5,548 nucleotides of DNA from Flavobacteriales bacterium (GCA_015660615.1 DQKQ01000061.1:1-5548); one strand, 5' to 3'. Shown: positions 1 through 5,528, numbered from the stretch's first letter. Notes: generated from the letters alone by a model not told the origin. Program-made: numbers and translations.

Positions 1-481
1 ATCTATGCAAGTTTTGAATCCATAAAGCCCCAGTTTCTCCTTTATAATTTTTTTGTGGGATACCTCCAACGGCACAAGCTGGCGGAGAAAATGTAAATGC
101 CCTATAATATGCTTTTCTATAATAATAGCATGTGAATCTAAAAGAAAGGGGAAACACCAAAATAAGCCAAGCTGGAGAATATCCAGGAAGCCACCACAAC
201 CAATCTGGCCATTCTCCAAATAATGCATGAGAAATAGGTGGAATACCATTCATTCCTTCTTTAAGAAATAAGGGTGGTGAATAAAAAGGAGAGAGATAGC
301 CTCCAAAACCTTCTGCATTTACGGCTCCACTCCACCAAAAGTATTCTCCTTGCCAAGCAGCCCAAGTAGAATAAATAATAAAACCAAGTAGTACAGAAAG
401 CACTAACATAGGACTAATCCACCATTTATCTTCTCTCAAAGTTGAGAGAAAAGATTTCCCTCTTCCGATAACTTCTGTCAT
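1..481 (-). CDS. Integral membrane protein, succinate dehydrogenase-associated anchor-like family (3' part missing)
   Basis: An open frame reads leftward from the ATG at 481-479 for 160 codons with no stop and leaves the window at base 1. The protein begins MTEVIGRGKSFL and is very rich in Trp and Tyr. A first membrane segment spans about residues 22-43 and a second about 102-118. Between them lies a WPDWLWWLP stretch, and after them come YYYRKAYYRAF (119-129), SPPACAV (132-138) and IQNLHR (155-160). From memory, the CYYYRKAYYR, SPPACAV and GET...QN.HR blocks match membrane proteins encoded beside succinate dehydrogenase flavoprotein and iron-sulfur subunits in Actinobacteria and some Bacteroidota, where they are candidate membrane/quinone anchors. 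That assignment is recall, not a search result. If correct, sdhA- and sdhB-like genes should lie just left of this window. The start is supported by a TATCTTTG promoter box about 18 nt upstream. No Shine-Dalgarno sequence is present. Confidence 0.75.
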   Translation of the reverse strand, partial: MTEVIGRGKSFLSTLREDKWWISPMLVLSVLLGFIIYSTWAAWQGEYFWWSGAVNAEGFGGYLSPFYSPPLFLKEGMNGIPPISHALFGEWPDWLWWLPGYSPAWLILVFPLSFRFTCYYYRKAYYRAFTFSPPACAVGGIPQKNYKGETGALWIQNLHR

Positions 482-499
482 ATTGTTATTTTAATGCGG

Positions 500-507
500 C
501 AAAGATA
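500..507 (-). promoter_or_regulatory. Bacteroidota -7 promoter box (TATCTTTG) for the leftward membrane-protein gene
   Basis: On the minus strand the sequence TATCTTTG matches the Bacteroidota -7 consensus TAnnTTTG exactly. It sits about 18 nt upstream of the ATG at 481, giving a short AT-rich leader. No clear -33 TTG lies at the usual 19-21 nt spacing; the upstream region is almost pure A/T. The exact -7 match and its position relative to the start codon are the support. Confidence 0.6.
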
Positions 508-579
508 ATACCTTTCAAAGTATTATTTTTTAATAATAAATAATTAAACCCTGCTGATTTCCTTGAGCTAGGAGAGGCA

Positions 580-753
580 ATGTGTCTAGATGCACTTGAG
601 ATAGCAGAAAACTGTGGAGCTTGTGTATCTACTTGTAAGAACTCATCCGCCATGCTTTTGTGGCAGCCAAGGTTAGCCAATTATCTCTTAAGGATTACTA
701 ATATTGCTTGTATGAATAGAGAATTTCCGTCTTCAAATTTGACGTCAAAGTAG
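580..753 (+). CDS. Doubtful small Cys-containing protein (57 aa)
   Basis: The frame runs from the ATG at 580 to the TAG at 751-753. It is preceded by an AGGAG-like stretch (570-574) five bases before the start, which is unusual here because neighbouring genes lack one. The predicted peptide begins MCLDALEIAENCGACVSTC, with Cys at 2, 12, 15, 19 and 44 (a CxxCxxxC cluster), and includes a hydrophobic stretch around LLRITNIAC. The first half could form an amphipathic helix. I do not recognise a family. Its stop lies 66 nt before the HMA gene and its last codons cover the palindrome at 738-749. The opposite strand is also open for 64 codons here, so coding is uncertain. It may be chance or a gene remnant. 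Confidence 0.2.
   Translation: MCLDALEIAENCGACVSTCKNSSAMLLWQPRLANYLLRITNIACMNREFPSSNLTSK
738..749. promoter_or_regulatory. Perfect 12-bp palindrome, possible operator (TTTGACGTCAAA)
   Basis: TTTGACGTCAAA is its own reverse complement over all 12 bases. It lies 70 nt upstream of the first HMA gene and its centre is 30 bp from that of a second perfect palindrome. Dyads of this size are typical binding sites for dimeric regulators, but no regulator is encoded in the window and I cannot assign a family. Confidence 0.35.
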
Positions 754-767
754 AATATTAATTTTCA

Positions 768-779
768 TAACAATTGTTA
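768..779. promoter_or_regulatory. Perfect 12-bp palindrome, possible operator (TAACAATTGTTA)
   Basis: TAACAATTGTTA is perfectly self-complementary. It contains the TTG (774-776) that could be the -33 element of the plus-strand operon, so a bound regulator would be well placed to block or alter initiation. The site is AT-rich, so chance occurrence is more likely than for the first palindrome. Confidence 0.3.
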
Positions 780-804
780 CTAAAGTGAGAAGTAAGGTAT
801 AGTG
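774..804 (+). promoter_or_regulatory. Possible promoter of the HMA/TonB receptor operon
   Basis: A TTG at 774-776 is followed after 21 bases by TATAGTG at 798-804, an imperfect match to the TAnnTTTG -7 box. The spacing fits the Bacteroidota -33/-7 arrangement, and the ATG of the first gene follows 15 nt later. The weak -7 match could mean a regulated promoter or a mis-assignment. Confidence 0.3.
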
Positions 805-819
805 CCTTAAACTTGTATT

Positions 820-1185
820 ATGAAGAATTTAATATTTGTAGTTTTCAGCCTACTTTTAGTCACCAATATATCTGCTCAGAAAAAAGTAGATGTAACTTTT
901 GAAGTAGGAGGAGTTTGCGGAATGTGTGAAGAACGCATTGAAAAGGCATATGATGTTAAAGGCATAGTGATTGCCGATTATGACCTCGAGACACATCAGC
1001 TTCACGTTGTTTATAAAACGAAACATTTCCCTGATATTCTTGATGTTCATCGTCTCGCAACTAGCGTAGGGCACGATACAGATTTGATTAAAGCATCAGA
1101 AGAAGTCTATGCAAAAATTCATGAATGCTGTAAGTATAGATCAGAAAAGGAAACACACAAATGTTCCGGAGATCACGAACACTAA
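820..1185 (+). CDS. Secreted heavy-metal-associated (HMA) domain protein with C-terminal CCxYR motif
   Basis: This 121-residue protein opens with a Sec signal peptide (MKNLIFVVFSLLLVTNISA, cleavage likely before Q20), so it should work in the periplasm. Residues about 21-92 form an HMA-like ferredoxin fold, with the metal loop GVCGMCEERIEKA (Cys33 and Cys36) and a GHDTDL block at 84-89. After the domain come a vicinal pair Cys103-Cys104 in HECCKYR and a His/Cys tail, HKCSGDHEH (113-121). CxxC HMA loops bind soft metals such as Cu(I). The CC motif and tail could form a second site or a docking element; that part is inference. The gene leads a three-gene unit and overlaps the next one by 25 nt. 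The start is the only sensible ATG before the signal peptide. A copper chaperone or scavenger serving the receptor downstream is the likely role. Confidence 0.93.
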   Translation: MKNLIFVVFSLLLVTNISAQKKVDVTFEVGGVCGMCEERIEKAYDVKGIVIADYDLETHQLHVVYKTKHFPDILDVHRLATSVGHDTDLIKASEEVYAKIHECCKYRSEKETHKCSGDHEH

Positions 1186-1475
1186 TAGCTTTTTTTATTA
1201 TAGGTTGTAAACCTATTGAAGCGATCACCTTCACAGCAAAAGGATGTTGTCCTTCTTGTGAAACGTCAATTCTTGAGAGTCTCCAGATTGATGCAGTAAA
1301 ATCGGCTCAATGGAATCAGCACAATGAAAAAATCACCTTGAGATATTACTCCAATGAAATTTCAGCCGACCAGCTGCAGCGTACAGTAGCCATGGCTGGT
1401 TACGATACGGACTTATTTATGGCGCCAGATTCGGTTTATTTGGCCTTACCCAAATGTTGCCACTATAGAGATTAA
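1161..1475 (+). CDS. Second HMA domain protein, probable lipoprotein, CCxYR C-terminus
   Basis: This 104-residue protein starts with basic residues and a short hydrophobic run ending in a lipobox (MFRRSRTLIAFFIIGC), so Cys16 is a likely lipidation site. The HMA strand begins only a few residues later, which would hold the domain close to a membrane surface. The metal loop is GCCPSCE, with three Cys (29, 30, 33) where the first protein has two. The C-terminal half parallels the upstream protein: GYDTDL (80-85), then VY, then LPKCCHYRD (96-104). The two are therefore paralogues, probably from a tandem duplication followed by divergence. The ATG lies inside the upstream gene, which suggests coupled translation; no later in-frame ATG would keep the signal or the CxxC loop. 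Only one base separates its stop from the receptor ATG. Metal identity is not shown; copper is favoured. Confidence 0.88.
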   Translation: MFRRSRTLIAFFIIGCKPIEAITFTAKGCCPSCETSILESLQIDAVKSAQWNQHNEKITLRYYSNEISADQLQRTVAMAGYDTDLFMAPDSVYLALPKCCHYRD

Positions 1476-1476
1476 C

Positions 1477-3918
1477 ATGAAGCTTTTGAAACTCTTATAC
1501 TTAGTAGTATTTATTGTCAGTTGGTTAGCTATGCCAAATATTACGGCACAGAAACAGATAAAAGGGAAAGTCCTTTCTCCGGAATCTCATGTAGGTCATG
1601 ATCACGAAGAAGGAGAACACGAGGGGGAGGTGGTATATGAAATTCTTCCAGGAGCAACAGTGATTTGGAAAGGAACTACAGTGGGGACGATGACTGATCT
1701 TTTCGGGTTTTTTAAGATACCAGCTTTTAATATCGGAGACACACTACAAGTAAGCATGATTGGGTATGAGACTGTATGGATAGTGTATACAGGCTGGGAT
1801 TATTTAGACATACCCCTTCAGTCTGGAGTATTGTTAAATGAGGCAGAGATAGAAGCCAGAAGGTCTACCACATCTATTTCTCTTCTCGATCCATTAAACA
1901 TACAGCAGCTTAATAGGAAGGAACTTGCAAAAGCGGCCTGTTGTAACCTTAGTGAAGCATTTGAAACAAACGCTTCTGTGGACGCTTCTTTTACAGATGC
2001 AGTTACAGGCACTCGTCAGATTCGCATGTTAGGTTTAGATGGTAAATACACTCAACTTCTCGTTGACAACCTTCCTGGTCCCCGAGGATTAAATGTCGTT
2101 CAAGGCTTGTCCTTCATTCCAGGTCCTTGGATAGATAATATTTCTATTTCAAAAGGAACAGGATCGGTAACTAACGGTTATGAAAGCATTACAGGCCAAA
2201 TCAATGTTGCGATGCGAAATCCTGAAAACGCTGAGCCTCTTCACATTAACCTATATATGAGTGATGACAGAAGAATAGAATGGAACCACGTTAGCTCTCA
2301 TCAGGTGAGTAGGCGTTGGAGCACTGCTCTTTCAACCCATGCTGAACTAGGTACGGCAATTAATGACCGTAATGAGGATACGTTTCTTGACACACCTCTA
2401 AAGCGAGATATAGTCTTACGGAACGAGTGGAAGTTCCGAGGAGATAGAGGTGTTCGAGGTGAATACACGATTTCTTCGGTAATAATGGACAGGCTTGCGG
2501 GTCAAAAATCGGCATACAAAGATTCGAATTCACCTTTCGACCTTTTAAGACCCTATCTAGAAAAGACAGACACATTGTTTTGGGCAGCAGCAACAAAAAT
2601 TTCTAGATTAGAAGCCTCTGCAAAAACAGGGTTTGTCTTTCCTGGACAGTCTTGGAAATCTATAGGCAGTCAATTTTTCGCCTCCACTCATAAGCAAGAA
2701 CACAAGTTTGGCAACAGGAGCTATGTGGGAACAGAAGACTATTTTAGAGGCAATATGCTCTTCTCGAGTATAATTAATAATACGGATCACAAATTCACAA
2801 CCGGACTTAGTTTTGTTTATGATGATTTTAATGAGACAGGTACATGGGGAGCGGAATACAACGAGTGGGAGACTGCAAATGATACGATTTCTCGTACAGA
2901 AATAGTTCCAGGGGCATTCTTTGAATATACCTGGACTGCTGGAGAGCGCTTGGTAGTCGTAGCGGGTCTCAGAGGAGATTACCACAACCTTCATGGAGCC
3001 TTTACCTCCCCTCGACTGCATGTTCGCTATTTACTCGCGGAGGAGACGTCTGTTAAACTTGTTGCGGGACGGGGGTTCAGAACAGCAAATGTGTTTATGG
3101 AACAATTGGGATCTTGGGCGAGTAACAGGCGCTGGGATATTCAAGAAGATTTGGCCCCAGAAGTAGCAACTAATTTAGGTTTAAACCTGGTTTCTAAATT
3201 CCGACTAAACTCTAGAGAGGCTTCACTTTCTTTAGACGGGTACTATACCAATTTTGATAACAGAATAATTGTAGATTTATACAATTCTCCACACGAAGTA
3301 AGTATATATAATCTCAACAACATTGGTGGATACCAGTCACGGTCTAGCTCAAAGACGGTTCAGTTAGAATTCGACTGGTCTTTTCACAGGAGAATGGATG
3401 TAAGGGCAGCTTATAGATGGGTGGATGCGGTTACAGGATATGCTTCAGGTGATTATGCTTCAGGTTATGGTTTTGAAATGCAACAAGATCCATTCGTTTC
3501 TAAACATAGAGCCTTTACCCAATGGAGTTATGCAAGTAAAGAGTCTTTAGAAGGAAAGCAGACCAGAATTGATGCGACTATTCAATGGGTGGGACCTCAA
3601 GCTCTACCTGTTCCAGATGGGATGACGATGGGAATGGATCCAGACAACCCAATGGAGCCGATGGAGCCGATGGATAATATGCACCCAAGTGTTTCACCTT
3701 CGTTTACTCAGGTAAATCTTCAATTCACTCAAATGTTTCCTGGAAATTTAGAGTTGTACATAGGGGTAGAAAATCTTACAAATGTTAAGCAGATGTCTCC
3801 TATAGCAGGCGTTAATGACGGTGTACTTGACCTTGAGAATTTTGATGCTAGCCTTGTTTACGGTCCGATTATGGGCCGAATGTCTTATGCTGGATTAAGA
3901 TGGACAATAGGGGGGTAA
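1477..3918 (+). CDS. TonB-dependent outer-membrane receptor, HMA-linked, putative metal (copper) transport
   Basis: This 813-residue receptor has a signal peptide (residues 1-24, ending NITA before Q25). A carboxypeptidase-D-like domain follows (about 26-115), interrupted by a His/acidic loop (HVGHDHEEGEHEGE, 38-51). The plug spans about 120-245, with AACCNLSEAFE (153-163), DAVTGTRQIRMLGL (174-187) and SISKGTGSVTNGYESITGQ (223-241). A beta-barrel extends to the C-terminus. A Met-rich loop (716-736, seven Met and one His) lies before the late strands, which include ENLTN and the near-terminal FDAS...YAGLRW block. From memory, the AACCNLSE/FTDAVTG family recurs in Bacteroidota next to HMA proteins with CC.YR ends. 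Transport would be energised by TonB-ExbBD, not encoded here. The plug Cys pair, His loop and Met loop suggest a soft metal or metal complex; copper is inferred. The protein ends WTIGG rather than in the usual aromatic residue. Confidence 0.95.
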   Translation: MKLLKLLYLVVFIVSWLAMPNITAQKQIKGKVLSPESHVGHDHEEGEHEGEVVYEILPGATVIWKGTTVGTMTDLFGFFKIPAFNIGDTLQVSMIGYETVWIVYTGWDYLDIPLQSGVLLNEAEIEARRSTTSISLLDPLNIQQLNRKELAKAACCNLSEAFETNASVDASFTDAVTGTRQIRMLGLDGKYTQLLVDNLPGPRGLNVVQGLSFIPGPWIDNISISKGTGSVTNGYESITGQINVAMRNPENAEPLHINLYMSDDRRIEWNHVSSHQVSRRWSTALSTHAELGTAINDRNEDTFLDTPLKRDIVLRNEWKFRGDRGVRGEYTISSVIMDRLAGQKSAYKDSNSPFDLLRPYLEKTDTLFWAAATKISRLEASAKTGFVFPGQSWKSIGSQFFASTHKQEHKFGNRSYVGTEDYFRGNMLFSSIINNTDHKFTTGLSFVYDDFNETGTWGAEYNEWETANDTISRTEIVPGAFFEYTWTAGERLVVVAGLRGDYHNLHGAFTSPRLHVRYLLAEETSVKLVAGRGFRTANVFMEQLGSWASNRRWDIQEDLAPEVATNLGLNLVSKFRLNSREASLSLDGYYTNFDNRIIVDLYNSPHEVSIYNLNNIGGYQSRSSSKTVQLEFDWSFHRRMDVRAAYRWVDAVTGYASGDYASGYGFEMQQDPFVSKHRAFTQWSYASKESLEGKQTRIDATIQWVGPQALPVPDGMTMGMDPDNPMEPMEPMDNMHPSVSPSFTQVNLQFTQMFPGNLELYIGVENLTNVKQMSPIAGVNDGVLDLENFDASLVYGPIMGRMSYAGLRWTIGG
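3439..3468 (+). repeat. 15-bp tandem duplication within the receptor gene
   Basis: TATGCTTCAGGTGAT (3439-3453) is followed directly by TATGCTTCAGGTTAT (3454-3468), with one mismatch. The copies are in frame and encode YASGD-YASGY (residues 655-664), probably in a barrel loop. It looks like a recent slippage duplication. Confidence 0.8.
3652..3669 (+). repeat. 9-bp tandem repeat (ATGGAGCCG x2) in the Met-rich loop
   Basis: Two identical copies of ATGGAGCCG, followed by the related ATGGATAAT, encode MEP-MEP-MDN (residues 726-734). They sit inside the methionine-rich loop of the receptor, so slippage here would add or remove candidate metal-binding Met residues without breaking the frame. Confidence 0.85.
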
Positions 3919-3931
3919 AAACAAGGGTAGA

Positions 3932-4555
3932 TTAACCGTGCATGGTTTCTACAATACCGTATCGTTTTATTACTTCTCCTTCGAAATCAAGAAATTTCTG
4001 CCACCGGGCATCTACATCGATGTTGCCCCCATATTTTCTAGCAAATTTCAGAAAGGTCGTGTAATGGTGAGCCTCAGAAATCATTAACTCTCTGTAAAAT
4101 TCTACCAGGTCAGGATCGGTAAGTTTTTCTGTTAACAGTCGAAAACGCTCACAACTTCTTGCCTCTATCATGGCAGAAAAGAGCATCCTACTCACAAGCT
4201 GATTTTCTTTCGATCCACCTTCGCTCAACATATACTTATATAGCTCCCCAACGTAATTGTCTTTGCATTCATATTGAAGCTTCACACCCCTTTCCTTCAT
4301 TTTTTCGAGTACCATATCGAAATGTTCAAGCTCTTCAATAGCAATCTTAGTAAGAGCTTCTACCAAGTCAGTGTGCATAGGAAATTTTGTGATTACACTG
4401 ATGGCATTAGAAGCAGCTTTCTGCTCGCACCATGCGTGATCATTGAGAATGGAGTTAATGTTGTTTTCGCAAAGCTTCGCCCACTTATCATCCGTTGCAA
4501 GTCTTAAACCTAGAAGAACTTTTTTTGCTTTCTCGTATTTTTCGATTTCGGACAT
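3932..4555 (-). CDS. miaE: tRNA-(ms[2]io[6]A)-hydroxylase MiaE
   Basis: This is a non-haem diiron enzyme of the ferritin-like fold. It hydroxylates the isopentenyl side chain of ms2i6A at position 37 of tRNAs reading UNN codons, using O2, after MiaA and MiaB have acted. Counting from the ATG at 4555 the protein has 207 residues, typical for the family. The ligand set is visible: Glu44 in DHAWCEQKAAS, Glu75 and His78 in EELEHF, Glu131 in IEARSCERF, and Glu161 and His164 in SEAHHY. A TTG six bases upstream (4561) is in frame, but the ATG is preferred. The gene lies 14 nt after the methyltransferase stop on the same strand, so co-transcription is likely. Its end faces the receptor gene with a 13-nt gap. 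The enzyme's need for oxygen fits an aerobic host. Confidence 0.94.
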   Translation of the reverse strand: MSEIEKYEKAKKVLLGLRLATDDKWAKLCENNINSILNDHAWCEQKAASNAISVITKFPMHTDLVEALTKIAIEELEHFDMVLEKMKERGVKLQYECKDNYVGELYKYMLSEGGSKENQLVSRMLFSAMIEARSCERFRLLTEKLTDPDLVEFYRELMISEAHHYTTFLKFARKYGGNIDVDARWQKFLDFEGEVIKRYGIVETMHG

Positions 4556-4569
4556 TTTCAACGATTGTA

Positions 4570-5442
4570 TTAGAGTTCGACTCGAATGAGAGAACCAGTG
4601 GAAAGCAAATGCCCGTCACTAGCTTGTAAACAGAGCTCACCGCATTCGGTTGATGCATTTGGCAAAACCCTACGCCAAAGAGTCTCAAGTGTAGAAGGAG
4701 GCAGACCAGAGTAGGTGTTCATTACAATAAATCCGTTAGGTTCTACCACTTTTGAAACGAGTTCAACGATTTCTATTAAGCTTTGCTCAAGTTTCCATTT
4801 TTCATTTTTTGGACCCAACCCCCAAGTTGGAGGGTCGAGCACCACACCTGAATATTTGTTCCCCCTTTTCACTTCACGTCGGAGAAATTTAAGAGCATCC
4901 TCCACGACCCACCGAATTCCGGTTAAACCACTAAGTTCCATATTCTCTCTAGTCCAATCTATTACCTGCCTTATTGCATCGACATGAGTTACATCTGCCC
5001 CAGCACTTTTTGCAGCCAGGCTTGCCCCCCCGGTGTAGGCGAAGAGGTTTAGAAGCTTGTCTCCCTTTTGAACTTTTCCTGCGATATACTCCCAATTAGC
5101 AGCTTGTTCGGGAAACACCCCTATGTGCTTAAATCGTGTAGTTTCGAGTTTAAATTTGAGTCTTAATGAAGGATGGTTTTCAGATTTATATTCTAAATTC
5201 CAGCTATCGGGAGCCTTCCCGTGCTGCTTCCAATAACCCGCAGCCTTACTAGTTGATTCAAAACTAGCATGAGCTTTATCCCATTCTTTAAATGTTTGCC
5301 CCCTATCCCACACGGCACTAGCCTCGGGTCTATCGAGCACCAATCCACCGAATTTTTCAAGCTTACCCCCTTCACCAGAATCGATCAACTCATAGTCTTT
5401 CCAGGTGTCTGCAATAAACCTTTTTATTTTGTGTGATCCCAT
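4570..5442 (-). CDS. Class I SAM-dependent methyltransferase (RlmI/RlmK-like, COG1092-type), probable rRNA or RNA target
   Basis: Read from the ATG at 5442 the protein has 290 residues. The N-terminal part (about 1-100) includes DYELIDSGEGGKLEKFG and VLDRPEASAVW (35-45). The Rossmann-type catalytic domain begins near RFKHIGVFPEQAANWEYI. Motif I is LLNLFAYTGGASLAAKSAGA (130-149), an acidic SAM-binding residue follows in HVDA (Asp155), VVEDALKFL (179-187) resembles the next motif, and the active-site motif is LDPPTWGLGP (202-211). DPP-type motifs with this N-terminal region fit the Methyltrans_SAM group that contains 23S rRNA cytosine methyltransferases. The exact substrate is not determined, so no symbol is given. 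An in-frame TTG at 5451 overlaps the TTTG of the likely promoter box, so it would not be transcribed as a usable start; this favours the ATG. It leads a two-gene unit with miaE. Confidence 0.9.
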   Translation of the reverse strand: MGSHKIKRFIADTWKDYELIDSGEGGKLEKFGGLVLDRPEASAVWDRGQTFKEWDKAHASFESTSKAAGYWKQHGKAPDSWNLEYKSENHPSLRLKFKLETTRFKHIGVFPEQAANWEYIAGKVQKGDKLLNLFAYTGGASLAAKSAGADVTHVDAIRQVIDWTRENMELSGLTGIRWVVEDALKFLRREVKRGNKYSGVVLDPPTWGLGPKNEKWKLEQSLIEIVELVSKVVEPNGFIVMNTYSGLPPSTLETLWRRVLPNASTECGELCLQASDGHLLSTGSLIRVEL

Positions 5443-5448
5443 ATTGTG

Positions 5449-5456
5449 CAAAGGTC
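5449..5456 (-). promoter_or_regulatory. Likely -7 box (GACCTTTG) for the methyltransferase-miaE unit
   Basis: On the minus strand GACCTTTG matches TAnnTTTG at all fixed positions but the first. It is followed by CACAAT and then the ATG, so a transcript starting a few bases downstream would be leaderless or nearly so. No -33 TTG is seen at 19-21 nt spacing. Confidence 0.45.
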
Positions 5457-5528
5457 GTGAATTGAATGTTTAACTCGCATCTAACATTCTAATAATGATG
5501 TAGCGATGCTAATTTGAATATTTCGCCC

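Larger units (their letters stand above)
482..819. other. Intergenic region between divergent genes
   Basis: These 338 bases separate the leftward membrane-protein gene from the rightward metal operon. They hold the minus-strand promoter at 500-507, an A/T-rich patch at 521-546 with a weak TATTATT/AATAATA inverted repeat, and a doubtful 57-codon plus-strand ORF (580-753). They also hold two perfect 12-bp palindromes (738-749 and 768-779) and a possible plus-strand promoter (774-804). No RNA gene or transposon end was recognised. About 550-735 has a more gene-like base composition than its flanks, so it may hold a small gene or the remnant of one. Confidence 0.6.

Noticed and set aside
521..538. 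TATTATT/AATAATA inverted repeat as a terminator or operator
   Set aside because: It consists only of A and T in an A/T-rich patch, where such repeats arise easily by chance. No gene end is adjacent on either strand.
486..680. Minus-strand open frame of 64 codons in the left intergenic region
   Set aside because: It runs through the TATCTTTG promoter of the membrane-protein gene, ends just before that gene's ATG, has low-complexity Ser-rich content and resembles no known family.
2608..3021. Minus-strand open frame of 137 codons inside the receptor gene
   Set aside because: It lies wholly within the strongly supported receptor CDS, has irregular composition and has no recognisable domain. It is the shadow of the coding strand.
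3934..3947. AACC...GGTT inverted repeat at the convergent junction as a terminator
   Set aside because: The stem is only four base pairs, lies in miaE codons and is not followed by a proper T run.
4488..4688. Minus-strand 66-codon frame spanning the methyltransferase-miaE junction
   Set aside because: It overlaps the ends of two well-supported genes in another frame and shows no family features.
4715..4987. Plus-strand 90-codon frame antisense to the methyltransferase
   Set aside because: It is an antisense shadow rich in Ser and Thr. The other strand carries clear methyltransferase motifs.
5442..5451. TTG at 5451 as the methyltransferase start
   Set aside because: It is part of the TTTG of the likely -7 box, and a normal ATG follows three codons later.
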